DNA of 64,000 nt, from positions 992,001-1,056,000 of the forward strand of contig NZ_JAWMWH010000001.1 of the NCBI RefSeq assembly GCF_037546185.1, read 5' to 3'. Positions 27,891 through 35,730 of the stretch are shown here, in pieces. The notes beneath the pieces were generated by a model. The model had not been told where the DNA came from. It saw only the letters and a program-made list of their open reading frames with translations, and made no database searches. Both the position numbers and the translations under genes were made by a program. How positions within the stretch are numbered: the stretch's first letter is position 1; every line of letters begins with the position of its first letter. The DNA is from Nicoliella lavandulae (GTDB taxonomy: Bacteria; Bacillota; Bacilli; Lactobacillales; Lactobacillaceae).

Positions 27891-28814
27891 ATGACAAGAA
27901 AAATCGGTGTTATTGGTAGTGGACATGTTGGATCAACGGTGGCACATTATATTGTCGCAGCCGGCTTTGCGGATGAATTAGTGATGATTGATAAGAATGA
28001 AGCTAAGGTCGTCTCAGATGCAGTGGATCTACGGGATGCAATGCCTAATTTGCCTTTCCATACTAATATTACGGTTAATGATTATTCAGCATTAAAGGAT
28101 GCTGATGTCATAATTTCAGCAATGGGGAACATTAAGTTACAAAGTAGTGAAGCATCTGATCGATTCGCTGAACTACCATTTACTAGCGAACAAGTTAAGT
28201 CAATTTCTGAAAAGATTAAGGAATCTGGCTTTAACGGTGTTATCGTTGATATTAGTAACCCATGTGATGTTATTACCTCCTTTTATCAAAAGTACACAGG
28301 ACTACCTAAGAACCAAGTAATTGGAACTGGGACATTATTAGATTCTGCCCGGATGTTACGTGAAGTTAGTGAAGAATTACATGTTGATCCTAAGTCAGTT
28401 CATGGTTACAACTTAGGGGAACATGGGAATTCTCAATTTACCGCTTGGTCAACCGTTAGCGTCTTTGACAAACCAATCACTGAAATTGCTAAGGAAACTG
28501 ATTTAGACTTAGCAGCATTAGATGATGGGGCTCGTAAGGGTGGTTTCAAAGTCTTCAGTGGTAAACAATACACTAACTATGGAGTTGCTACGGCAGCTGT
28601 TCGATTAGCTAACGTAGTTTTAAATAACTCATTGACCGTACTACCAGTTTCTAATTACCAACCAGACTTAGACGTTTACTTATCATACCCTGCTGTTGTT
28701 GGCCGGAAAGGAATTGTAAAACGGGTCCCATTGAGTTTAACCGATGAAGAACAAGCTAAATTACAAAATTCAGCTGACTTTATCAAGGCTAATTTAAAAA
28801 AATACAGTGAATAA
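27891..28814 (+). CDS. L-2-hydroxyisocaproate dehydrogenase-type enzyme (LDH family)
   Basis: NAD-dependent 2-hydroxyacid dehydrogenase of the lactate/malate family, 307 aa. It has GVIGSGHVGS at 6-15 (NAD-binding), catalytic DRF Arg, Asn in VDISNPCDV, GTGTLLDSARM, and the catalytic His in YNLGEHGNSQF. The loop reads GNIKLQ instead of the AxQKxGE loop of true L-LDH, and matches the Weissella L-hydroxyisocaproate dehydrogenase, which reduces branched 2-oxoacids from amino-acid breakdown. Reducing such acids also restores NAD. Single gene, no clear terminator before tRNA-Gly. Confidence 0.85.
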   Translation: MTRKIGVIGSGHVGSTVAHYIVAAGFADELVMIDKNEAKVVSDAVDLRDAMPNLPFHTNITVNDYSALKDADVIISAMGNIKLQSSEASDRFAELPFTSEQVKSISEKIKESGFNGVIVDISNPCDVITSFYQKYTGLPKNQVIGTGTLLDSARMLREVSEELHVDPKSVHGYNLGEHGNSQFTAWSTVSVFDKPITEIAKETDLDLAALDDGARKGGFKVFSGKQYTNYGVATAAVRLANVVLNNSLTVLPVSNYQPDLDVYLSYPAVVGRKGIVKRVPLSLTDEEQAKLQNSADFIKANLKKYSE

Positions 28815-28835
28815 TCAAAAAACGCTTATTAACTA

Positions 28836-28864
28836 CTGACTTTTCCGCAATCATATGCTATACT
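28836..28864 (+). promoter_or_regulatory. Promoter of tRNA-Gly and probably argS
   Basis: CTGACT (28836-28841), 17-base spacer, TATACT (28859-28864), 12 bases before the tRNA. No other promoter is visible between the tRNA and the T-box. Confidence 0.65.
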
Positions 28865-28876
28865 TGTTTGTGTATT

Positions 28877-28947
28877 GCGGGTATAGTTTAGTGGTAAAAT
28901 ATGAGCTTCCCAAGCTTAGGTCGCGAGTTCGATTCTCGTTACCCGCT
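28877..28947 (+). tRNA. tRNA-Gly (anticodon CCC)
   Basis: Acceptor GCGGGTA/TACCCGC, anticodon stem TGAGC/GCTTA around loop TTCCCAA (anticodon CCC), T-arm GCGAG/CTCGT with TTCGATT. The discriminator is T and no CCA is encoded. The argS T-box leader begins directly downstream. Confidence 0.95.
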
Positions 28948-29166
28948 TTTATCGGAGATCGATAAACTAGTTGATGATAAAAGAGTAGTACGAAATTAGC
29001 AGTGCCTAGCGAGTTCGGGAGGGTGAAAGCCGAATCATTGTTAGTTCGGAAAGCGTGCTTTTTAGACACTTAAATTAAAATATAAAGCGGATAATCATAT
29101 CAATTAGAGTGGTACCGCGGATAACCAATCCGTCTCTTGCAAATTTTTATTTGCAGGAGACTTTTT
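28948..29166 (+). ncRNA. T-box leader (arginine) of argS
   Basis: Transcription-attenuating riboswitch that reads uncharged tRNA. The T-box AGAGTGGTACCGCGG is at 29106-29120; the terminator is a 13-bp stem (29132-29144 with 29149-29161, one mismatch/wobble) and five T. Stem I shows the AGAGTAGTA loop-E strand (28983-28991), a paired helix 28994-29004/29037-29046, and distal AGCGAG and GGGTGAAAGCC. The 3' side of the specifier loop holds two arginine codons, CGG (29047-29049) and CGT (29054-29056); I cannot decide which is read. A small hairpin (28948-28966) separates it from the tRNA. Confidence 0.9.
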
Positions 29167-29188
29167 AATTAGATGGAGGATCGAAAAA

Positions 29189-30886
29189 ATGACTGATTAC
29201 AAACAACAAGTTGCTGATACAATCAAGCAAGCCATTGGTGACGGTGTATTAGATGATGCCGTTATTTTTGATAAAATTGAACGACCTAAAAATTCGAAGA
29301 TGGGGGATTTTGCGTTCCCAGCCTTCGTATTATCAAAGGTATTTAAGAAGGCCCCTCAAGCAATTGCTGAAGAATTAGTGGGCAAAATTAATGGTGATGG
29401 GTATGAAAAAGTAGTTGCGACTGGCCCATATGTAAACTTCTTCTTAAGCAAGCCTGAATACAGTAAGAATGTGTTAGAAACCGTTCTTGCTGAAAAGGGT
29501 AACTATGGTCAAAACCAAGATGGTCAAAATGGAAATGTTCCAATCGATATGTCATCACCAAATATTGCTAAGCCAATTTCAATGGGTCACTTACGTTCCA
29601 CTGTAATTGGGAATTCAGTTGCCAATATTTTAGCTAAAAATGGATACCATCCAATTAAAGATAACCATTTAGGTGATTGGGGAACTCAATTTGGGAAGTT
29701 AATTACAGCTTACCTTAAATGGGGGAATGAAGAAGACGTTAAGCGTGATCCAATTAACTACTTAGTTAAATATTACGTTCGTTTCCACAAAGAAGACGTT
29801 GATCACCCTGAACTAGATGATGAAGCAAGAGAATGGTTCAGTAAGCTAGAACATGGTGATGAACAAGCAATCAACCTTTGGAAATGGTTCCGCTCCGTTT
29901 CACTAGAAGCCTTCAACCAAATCTACGCTAAACTAGGGGTTAGCTTTGATACTTACAATGGGGAAGCATTTTACAATGATAAGATGCCAGAAGTAATTGA
30001 ATTATTAAAGCAAAAGCACTTGCTAAAGGAATCCCAAGGTGCGCAAATCGTAGACCTAAGTAAATATGATTTAAATCCAGCCTTGATTTTAAAGAGTGAT
30101 GGGGCATCACTTTACATCACTCGTGATATTGCCACTGCCATTTACCGTGACCGTGAATATCATCCAGCAATGAACTTATACGTAGTTGGTTCTGAACAAA
30201 CTTATTACTTTAAGCAATTAAAGGCCGTCTTAGAAGAAATGGGCGTTCCATCTGCCAAAAATCTACACCACATTCCATTCGGATTGATTACCGTGAATGG
30301 TAAGAAACTATCTACTAGATCTGGTCGCATCATCCTATTAGATGAGGTTTTAAATGACTCAATTGCCCTTGCTAAGAAGCAAATTGAAGAAAAGAACCCG
30401 AACTTACCAGATAAGGATAAGGTCGCTCAAGAAGTTGGGGTAGGTGCCATTATCTTTGGTGACTTGAAGAACGATAAGATGGATAGCATTAACTTCGTCT
30501 TAGAAGAACAACTACGCTTCGAAGGGGAAACTGGTCCATACGTTCAGTACTCCCGCGTTCGGGCTGAAAGTATTTTAAGAAAAGTGCCTGATTTCGACCC
30601 AGAAACAAGCAGTCGTGATTTAGATGATCCTGAAGCTTGGGAAATCGTGAAGTTATTAAATGACTTCCCTACGATCGTTAAAACAGCCTGTGCTGAATTT
30701 GAACCATCTGTAATTGCTAAATACTCATTGAGATTAGCTAAGGCGTTCAATAAATACTATGCTCATACTAGAATCTTGGATGACGTTGCCCAACGTGATG
30801 CTCGGTTATCATTAGTTAAGAGTGTATCGATCGTATTGAAGGAATCACTACGGTTACTTGGGGTTAAATCACCTGACGAAATGTAA
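29189..30886 (+). CDS. argS: Arginyl-tRNA synthetase
   Basis: Class I synthetase charging tRNA-Arg. The 565-aa protein has an N-terminal Arg-tRNA-synt N domain, the HIGH-like motif in SPNIAKPISMGHLRST near 123-138, the KMSKS-like region GKKLSTRSG near 372-380, and the DALR anticodon domain with PYVQYSRVRAES and a helical C-terminus ending LLGVKSPDEM. GGAGG lies upstream of the ATG. It is controlled by the T-box leader. Confidence 0.96.
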   Translation: MTDYKQQVADTIKQAIGDGVLDDAVIFDKIERPKNSKMGDFAFPAFVLSKVFKKAPQAIAEELVGKINGDGYEKVVATGPYVNFFLSKPEYSKNVLETVLAEKGNYGQNQDGQNGNVPIDMSSPNIAKPISMGHLRSTVIGNSVANILAKNGYHPIKDNHLGDWGTQFGKLITAYLKWGNEEDVKRDPINYLVKYYVRFHKEDVDHPELDDEAREWFSKLEHGDEQAINLWKWFRSVSLEAFNQIYAKLGVSFDTYNGEAFYNDKMPEVIELLKQKHLLKESQGAQIVDLSKYDLNPALILKSDGASLYITRDIATAIYRDREYHPAMNLYVVGSEQTYYFKQLKAVLEEMGVPSAKNLHHIPFGLITVNGKKLSTRSGRIILLDEVLNDSIALAKKQIEEKNPNLPDKDKVAQEVGVGAIIFGDLKNDKMDSINFVLEEQLRFEGETGPYVQYSRVRAESILRKVPDFDPETSSRDLDDPEAWEIVKLLNDFPTIVKTACAEFEPSVIAKYSLRLAKAFNKYYAHTRILDDVAQRDARLSLVKSVSIVLKESLRLLGVKSPDEM

Positions 30887-30898
30887 TGCTCATCAATT

Positions 30899-30939
30899 AA
30901 ATTCTGAATTAACGTATAGCGTTGATTCAGAATTTTTTT
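30899..30939 (+). terminator. argS terminator
   Basis: 16-bp stem (30899-30914 with 30920-30935, one G-U pair) ending in a T-run. Confidence 0.85.
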
Positions 30940-31023
30940 ATCTAAATTTTTAAATTTACCTTTAAATTAATAACCTAAATATTAAGTATGGTACAATTAA
31001 AACTAATATTTGAGGGGAGCGAG

Positions 31024-33168
31024 ATGCCTTTAATGAAACAAAACCAATCGCGTCAATTTTGGGCGACGGTCAGTCCCTATTGGCGAAAGTTTAGAATCAT
31101 TCGTAAACGTATTTGGCAACGGTATCATATTAACCGTTGGCTGATCGCAATCATTTTGGGAATTACATTCTCAATGAGTACCTATCTGACCTTTGTGGCG
31201 AAAACCATGGATGTACAAAACTTAAACTCATCTTTAAAGCGGTCGACCGTTATTTATGACGTTAGCAATAAAAAAGCGGGTGAGCTATATGCGCAAAAGG
31301 GAACGTATGTAGGAATGAAAAACATCTCCCAAAACGTACCCAACGCGATTTTATCGACTGAAGATCGCAATTTCTATAATGAGCATGGCTTTTCCTTGAA
31401 GGGCTTTGGCCGAGCCGGATTATTATGGTTCAAGAATAAACTCTTAGGTAATAATTACATTAGTGGTGGGGGTAGTACCATTACCCAACAACTAGTAAAA
31501 AATGCGTATCTATCCCAAGAGCAGACCTTTTCTCGAAAGTTGAAGGAATTATTCATTTCAATTCAAGTCGAAAACGTCTATTCTAAAAACCAAATTTTAA
31601 CGATGTACATGAATAATGCTTACTTTGGTAATGGTGTATACGGGGTAAATGATGCTTCAGAGCGCTATTTTGGAACATCGGTTAAGAACTTACCGGTGCA
31701 AGACGCTGCCGTTTTAGCTGGGATGCTAACGAACCCTAGCGGCTACAACCCCGTTGATCATCCTAAATTAGCTCTGCAACGACGCAATACCGTGTTAGAT
31801 TTAATGGCTGATAACGGTAAAATTACGCGGGCTGCGGCTAGTCGTTATAAGGCCATGCCAATTACGGTTAGTGATAATTATAGTTATAAAGATAGTTATC
31901 GCTATCCATATTATTTTGATGCTGTAATTGATGAAGCGATTAATAAATATGGCTTATCTGAAGCTGATATTATGAATCGCGGGTATAAAATTTATACCAA
32001 CTTAGATCAAAACCAGCAGGCATCAATGCAAACGAACTTTAACGATGCAAGTATGTTCCCACAAAATGCTGCTGATGGCACGAAAGTTCAGGCAGCATCA
32101 ATTGCAATGAATCCACAAACTGGTGGCGTCTCAGCTGTAATTGGGGGCCGCGGTAAACACGTCTTTCGGGGCTATAACCGCGCTACTCAAATGAAGCGCC
32201 AGCCTGGTTCAACGATGAAGCCATTGGCGGTGTACACGCCTGCGATTGAAAGTGGTTATAACTTTGATTCAGAATTAGTGAATGAGAAAAAATCATACGG
32301 TAAAAACCATTACACTCCTAAAAACTACAATGATCAATATACTGGAAAAGTGCCGATGTATGAAGCCCTATCGCAAAGTATGAATGCACCAGCAGTATGG
32401 TTGTTGAACAAGATTGGGGTGCAAAATGGTTATAATTCGGTCAAGAAGTTTGGCATTCCAATTACGAACAGTGATAAGAACCTATCATTAGCATTAGGAG
32501 GCTTATCAACTGGGGTGTCACCACAACAAATGGCTAGTGCCTATACGGCATTCGCAAATAATGGAGTGGCTACGAAACCGTTTTACATTCGTAAAATTGT
32601 TGATTCGGCTGGTAACGTCATCGTTGATAATACTAACCATGTTTCTAGTAAACGGGTGATGTCATCAGGGACCGCCAAAAAAATGACTAGTATGATGCTA
32701 GACGTCTTTAATAACGGGACGGGAGTTGATGCAAAACCATATGGTTATGAAGTTGCCGGTAAGACCGGAAGCACAGAAGCTGATGCTACGGGAGATACTG
32801 ATGCTACTCGGGACAAATGGATCATTGGATATACCCCAAACGTTGTGGTAGCAACCTGGGAAGGTTTTGATGATACCAATGGTAATCATCATCTAGAAAA
32901 CCTAAGTGGAACCGGAATTGGTCCATTGTTCAGAAGTGAAATGGCATCCATTATCCCAACGACTAAGCAAACCCAGTTTAATACTCAAGATGCCCAATCG
33001 ATTGTTGATGCGCAAAATAATCAATCATCATCTAATAGTAACATTTGGGATAACGTTAAAAAGAGTGGTAACTCTGTTGGCAAGAGTATTGAAAATGGTT
33101 TTGATGCAGTTAAAAAACAAACTGGTAAGTGGTTTAATGACGCTAAGAGTTTCTTAGGTGGCAATTAA
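31024..33168 (+). CDS. Class A penicillin-binding protein (GT51 glycosyltransferase + transpeptidase)
   Basis: Makes and cross-links peptidoglycan outside the membrane. ATG 31024 follows GAGGGGAG and gives 714 aa, preferred to an in-frame ATG 36 bases upstream, because TACAAT at 30992-30997 could be the -10 box. Basic cytoplasmic tail, membrane helix at about 39-59, GT51 domain with STEDRNFYNEHG and GGGSTITQQL, and transpeptidase with Ser396-Thr-Met-Lys399, Ser452-Met-Asn and Lys580-Thr-Gly. The C-terminal 50 residues are Asn/Ser/Lys rich. Of the bifunctional PBP types it cannot be told which. Confidence 0.93.
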   Translation: MPLMKQNQSRQFWATVSPYWRKFRIIRKRIWQRYHINRWLIAIILGITFSMSTYLTFVAKTMDVQNLNSSLKRSTVIYDVSNKKAGELYAQKGTYVGMKNISQNVPNAILSTEDRNFYNEHGFSLKGFGRAGLLWFKNKLLGNNYISGGGSTITQQLVKNAYLSQEQTFSRKLKELFISIQVENVYSKNQILTMYMNNAYFGNGVYGVNDASERYFGTSVKNLPVQDAAVLAGMLTNPSGYNPVDHPKLALQRRNTVLDLMADNGKITRAAASRYKAMPITVSDNYSYKDSYRYPYYFDAVIDEAINKYGLSEADIMNRGYKIYTNLDQNQQASMQTNFNDASMFPQNAADGTKVQAASIAMNPQTGGVSAVIGGRGKHVFRGYNRATQMKRQPGSTMKPLAVYTPAIESGYNFDSELVNEKKSYGKNHYTPKNYNDQYTGKVPMYEALSQSMNAPAVWLLNKIGVQNGYNSVKKFGIPITNSDKNLSLALGGLSTGVSPQQMASAYTAFANNGVATKPFYIRKIVDSAGNVIVDNTNHVSSKRVMSSGTAKKMTSMMLDVFNNGTGVDAKPYGYEVAGKTGSTEADATGDTDATRDKWIIGYTPNVVVATWEGFDDTNGNHHLENLSGTGIGPLFRSEMASIIPTTKQTQFNTQDAQSIVDAQNNQSSSNSNIWDNVKKSGNSVGKSIENGFDAVKKQTGKWFNDAKSFLGGN

Positions 33169-33175
33169 AATAACG

Positions 33176-33212
33176 AAAAAAGCATTGCAGCGATAATTCT
33201 GCAATGCTTTTT
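33176..33212 (+). terminator. Terminator of the penicillin-binding protein gene
   Basis: Stem AAAAAGCATTGCAG/CTGCAATGCTTTTT (33177-33190 with 33199-33212) with an eight-base loop. Confidence 0.85.
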
Positions 33213-33220
33213 ATATGTAC

Positions 33221-33231
33221 AAAAAAAGCGC
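33221..33231 (-). other. Left arm of the terminator split by the IS
   Basis: AAAAAAAGCGC here is complementary to GCGCTTTTTT at 34703-34712 beyond the IS. Joined, they would form a bidirectional terminator whose right arm ends at the prsA stop codon. Confidence 0.6.
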
Positions 33232-33241
33232 TAAACTGCAC

Positions 33242-33260
33242 TGCACCCCAAAGTTTGTAC
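33242..33260 (+). repeat. IS left inverted repeat (IRL)
   Basis: 19 bases, TGCACCCCAAAGTTTGTAC, matching the reverse complement of the right end at 17 positions. Confidence 0.88.
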
Positions 33261-33281
33261 AAAACTTTGGGGTGTTTTTTT
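33244..33281 (+). terminator. Inward-facing terminator/hairpin at the IS left end
   Basis: The IRL bases 33244-33256 pair perfectly with 33262-33274 (13 bp, five-base loop), followed by seven T and then at once by the orfA GTG. The right arm contains GGGGTG, the only candidate ribosome site for orfA. So transcripts entering from outside should both stop here and hide the start. Confidence 0.8.
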
Positions 33282-33791
33282 GTGTCTAAATATAAAGTAG
33301 AAGATAAATTAAATGTAATTAACGCATACCTAAACGGTATGGGATCGCAAATGGTGGCTAGAAACTTTGGAGTTAAAAGTAGAAATACTGTTTTATGTTG
33401 GGTTAAGAGTTACAAAAAACATGGACTAAATGGTCTTAAAAAAAGAAAGAATATAATCGAATACTCTACCAAAGAGAAACAATATATATTAAACTGGATG
33501 AAAACGACTAAATCATCTTATCCAGAGGCAGCTTATCATTTTAATATTCCTTCTCCATCAACTATCTGGACTTGGGAAAAACGACTAGAGCAAAAAGGTA
33601 TTGATGGTTTATTGTCCCGAAGGGAAAGAAAAGCCATGACAAAAAGGAAAACTAACAAAGCCGAATCAAACAATACTAATACCGATAAAGAAAAATTGAA
33701 GAAGATTGAAGAAGAAAATTTAATGTTGAGAATAGAGAATGACTTCTTAAAAAAATTGAGGGCCTTAGACGACGAAGAAGACCAGAAGTAA
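33282..33791 (+). CDS. IS3-family transposase OrfA (helix-turn-helix)
   Basis: DNA-binding half of the transposase, 169 aa from GTG 33282, where homology begins (SKYKVEDKLNVINAYLNG); the upstream open frame crosses the IS end and is not part of it. Two helix-turn-helix units are likely (about 5-55 and 60-115), then a basic linker and a heptad-like coiled coil (EKLKKIEEENLMLRIENDF) for multimer formation. The frame passes over A-AAA-AAA at 33749-33755. Confidence 0.88.
   Translation: MSKYKVEDKLNVINAYLNGMGSQMVARNFGVKSRNTVLCWVKSYKKHGLNGLKKRKNIIEYSTKEKQYILNWMKTTKSSYPEAAYHFNIPSPSTIWTWEKRLEQKGIDGLLSRRERKAMTKRKTNKAESNNTNTDKEKLKKIEEENLMLRIENDFLKKLRALDDEEDQK
33749..33755 (+). other. Programmed -1 frameshift site
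   Basis: The heptamer A AAA AAA lies in the 0 frame of orfA (TTA AAA AAA TTG). Slipping back one base enters the orfB frame, which has a stop at 33740 just upstream and no start codon for over 200 bases, so fusion by frameshift is needed. Confidence 0.85.
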
Positions 33792-34657
33792 TTATTAAAA
33801 TAATCGACGAACTAAGGCTGAAATACCATACCACTAAAACATTAATACTAAAGGCATTAAGGATATCTAGAAGTACTTATTATTATATTAGATCAATCCA
33901 AAATAAGCCTGATAAGCACGCTGAAATCGCTAAAATTATCAAGGATATTAAAGATAAAAATAAATCCTACGGATATAGAAGAGTGTGTTTAGAATTAACT
34001 AATCGTGGATACCGTGTTAACCACAAACTAGTATTAAAGATAATGAAAAAGAATAATTTACTATCTTCATCATATTCAAGAAAAACACGTAAGTATAATT
34101 CCTATCGTGGTCAGGTTGGAAAACTTAAATCAAATCAATTAAATCGAAGATTTAATACTGACAGACCATATCAAAAGCTCTGTACTGATATCAGTGAATT
34201 CAGATATGGAAATTGTGATATTAATCATCGTATTTATCTTTCACCTATTATGGATTTATTTTCTGGTGAAATAATATCCTATAACATTAGCAGCCATCCA
34301 AATATGAACTGTGTTATGAAACCGTTGAAAGAAGTTATTCAATTAGTTAAGGATTTACCATACAGAACGACAATTCATAGTGATCAGGGAGCTCAGTATC
34401 AAAGTCATATCTGGCAAAAAGAGCTTAAGAAGAATAAGATATTTCAAAGTATGTCCCGTAAGGGGAATTGTATAGATAACTCACCTATGGAATCATTTTT
34501 CCATATTATGAAAGCTGAAATCATGGACTGTAATTATGACTTTAAAGAAGATTTAATGTCGTCAATGAAAATATGGATTGATTATTACAATAATCATCGT
34601 ATTAAAACAAAACTAGGCGGAAAGTCACCGGTTCAATACCGGAAACTTTCCGCCTAG
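33755..34657 (+). CDS. IS3-family transposase OrfB (DDE integrase domain), expressed by frameshift
   Basis: About 300 residues in the -1 frame; with OrfA it gives a fused transposase of about 458 aa. A helical HTH_21-like region (YGYRRVCLELTNRGY) precedes the rve core. The catalytic residues are Asp at 34187 (LCTDISEF), Asp at 34382 (IHSDQGAQY) and Glu at 34490 (SPMESFF), the last two 35 residues apart, with Lys seven residues after Glu. A shorter product from ATG 33983 would lack part of the domain. No disabling change was seen. Confidence 0.9.
   Translation: MEGLRRRRRPEVIIKIIDELRLKYHTTKTLILKALRISRSTYYYIRSIQNKPDKHAEIAKIIKDIKDKNKSYGYRRVCLELTNRGYRVNHKLVLKIMKKNNLLSSSYSRKTRKYNSYRGQVGKLKSNQLNRRFNTDRPYQKLCTDISEFRYGNCDINHRIYLSPIMDLFSGEIISYNISSHPNMNCVMKPLKEVIQLVKDLPYRTTIHSDQGAQYQSHIWQKELKKNKIFQSMSRKGNCIDNSPMESFFHIMKAEIMDCNYDFKEDLMSSMKIWIDYYNNHRIKTKLGGKSPVQYRKLSA
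34616..34654 (+). repeat. Strong hairpin in the last codons of orfB
   Basis: 34616-34625 pairs perfectly with 34645-34654 (GGCGGAAAGT/ACTTTCCGCC), with an inner CCGGT/ACCGG stem (34628-34632 with 34638-34642) and two-base internal loops. It overlaps the coding sequence for GGKSPVQYRKLSA. No T-run follows directly. Confidence 0.8.
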
Positions 34658-34675
34658 GAAAAACAATATAATAAT

Positions 34676-34694
34676 GTACAACTTTTGGGGTGCA
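34676..34694 (-). repeat. IS right inverted repeat (IRR)
   Basis: Reads TGCACCCCAAAAGTTGTAC on the minus strand; 17 of 19 bases match IRL. Confidence 0.88.
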
Positions 34695-34702
34695 CATCAA
34701 AC

Positions 34703-34712
34703 GCGCTTTTTT
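34703..34712 (-). other. Right arm of the terminator split by the IS
   Basis: GCGCTTTTTT, complementary to 33222-33231; it directly precedes (on the minus strand follows) the prsA stop at 34714-34716. Confidence 0.6.
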
Positions 34713-34713
34713 A

Positions 34714-35604
34714 TTATTTGCTTGATGATGAACTAGAAACGTTAATGTAGCTAGCAAGAATATCCTTTAATTGAGCATCCTTAATATCAACATTACCGTT
34801 CTTCAAGATCTTAGCAACGATATTGTGGAGCTTAGTGCTGTCTGACATTTCAGCAGTCACGATTTGATCCTTTAATTCACTGATGTGATCCTTGTAGTTA
34901 CCCTTAGCTGGGTGGTTAACCATTTGGATAACTTGGTAACCGTAAGAAGTCTTAACCGGGGTCTTAGTGTAGTCACCCTTGTTCTTAAGTTCATAAGCAG
35001 CCTTCTTGAATGCGGAATCAAGTGAAGTTGAAGTGTTATCGAATGCAGCCATCCGACCACCATTGTTCTTAGTAGAAGTATCAGTAGAGTACTTCTTAGC
35101 TAAGCTAGCGAAGCTCTTACCACTCTTCAATTGACTAATTACAGTTTCAGCAGTTGACTTCTTAGCAACTAAGATAGTGTTAACCGTAATCTTTGGTTGG
35201 TAACTCTTGAATTGCTTCTTCAAAGTAGCATCTGAGAAGTTAGTGTTATCCTTAACGGCAGCTTCAAGAAGTAAATTATCTCTAATTTGACTCTTGAAGG
35301 AAGCGTTAGTTAATCCTTGTTGTTCAAGTACGGCACTAAATTGTGAACCGTATTGATTCTTGTATTGGTTAAATACAGAATTAACTTTGGAATCCTTAAC
35401 TTGGCTACCATAGTTCTTTTCTAGAACCTTGTTTAAAATCATTTGTTGAAGGACTTGTTTACCATTAGAAGTTTCCTTCATACTACTGTAGTATTGGCTT
35501 TGAGTAATCTTACCACCATTAGTAGTAACAACTGCAGTGCTACCACAGGCTGCTAAGGTTAAACTCAAAAACAATCCGGCTACTCCGACTAGCCATTTTC
35601 TCAT
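34714..35604 (-). CDS. prsA: Foldase lipoprotein PrsA (parvulin-type)
   Basis: Membrane-anchored peptidyl-prolyl isomerase that folds exported proteins after the Sec pore. The 296-aa protein has a signal peptide with lipobox LAAC (Cys20), an N-terminal helical chaperone region with repeated TSNGKQ/QMILNKVLEK, and a PpiC parvulin domain (about 135-230) with ITVNTILVAKK, FASLAKKYSTD and YGYQVIQMV. The end is Ser-rich. The secreted S53 protease and PBP of this region are plausible clients. Its downstream terminator appears broken by the IS. Confidence 0.93.
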   Translation of the reverse strand: MRKWLVGVAGLFLSLTLAACGSTAVVTTNGGKITQSQYYSSMKETSNGKQVLQQMILNKVLEKNYGSQVKDSKVNSVFNQYKNQYGSQFSAVLEQQGLTNASFKSQIRDNLLLEAAVKDNTNFSDATLKKQFKSYQPKITVNTILVAKKSTAETVISQLKSGKSFASLAKKYSTDTSTKNNGGRMAAFDNTSTSLDSAFKKAAYELKNKGDYTKTPVKTSYGYQVIQMVNHPAKGNYKDHISELKDQIVTAEMSDSTKLHNIVAKILKNGNVDIKDAQLKDILASYINVSSSSSSK

Positions 35605-35730
35605 AAAAAAAACACATCCATTTCATACAAAATTGTAAGTATTTAATTATTTAACAAGTACCAATATAACATAATTAACCATAATGGTATAACTGTATTT
35701 GCTACCTTTAACAAAAATTAAATGAAACGA

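Larger units (their letters stand above)
33242..34694 (+). mobile_element. IS3-family (IS150-like) insertion sequence, 1453 bp, apparently intact
   Basis: Bounded by 19-bp imperfect inverted repeats (17 of 19 match) beginning TGCACCCCAAA. It carries orfA and orfB in the 0 and -1 frames with an A6-type slip site, and the DD(35)E triad with the following Lys is complete. A clean target duplication was not found; TGCAC occurs at both junctions but overlaps the repeat ends. It sits in the loop of what was probably the prsA terminator. Confidence 0.92.

Noticed and set aside
30988..31023. Upstream ATG for the penicillin-binding protein
   Set aside because: It has no ribosome site and overlaps a likely -10 box; ATG 31024 has GAGGGGAG.
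33235..33245. TGCAC at both IS junctions as a target-site duplication
   Set aside because: On both sides it overlaps the inverted-repeat ends, and the next bases differ; no clean 3-5 bp duplication could be defined.
33204..33281. 26-codon upstream extension of orfA
   Set aside because: It begins outside the IS in the PBP terminator and crosses the IS end, so it is not part of the element's gene.
33791..33983. Gap between orfA and the ATG-started orfB, suggesting a broken transposase
   Set aside because: The -1 frame is open from 33743 through to 34657, and a perfect slip site lies at 33749-33755, so this is programmed frameshifting, not damage.
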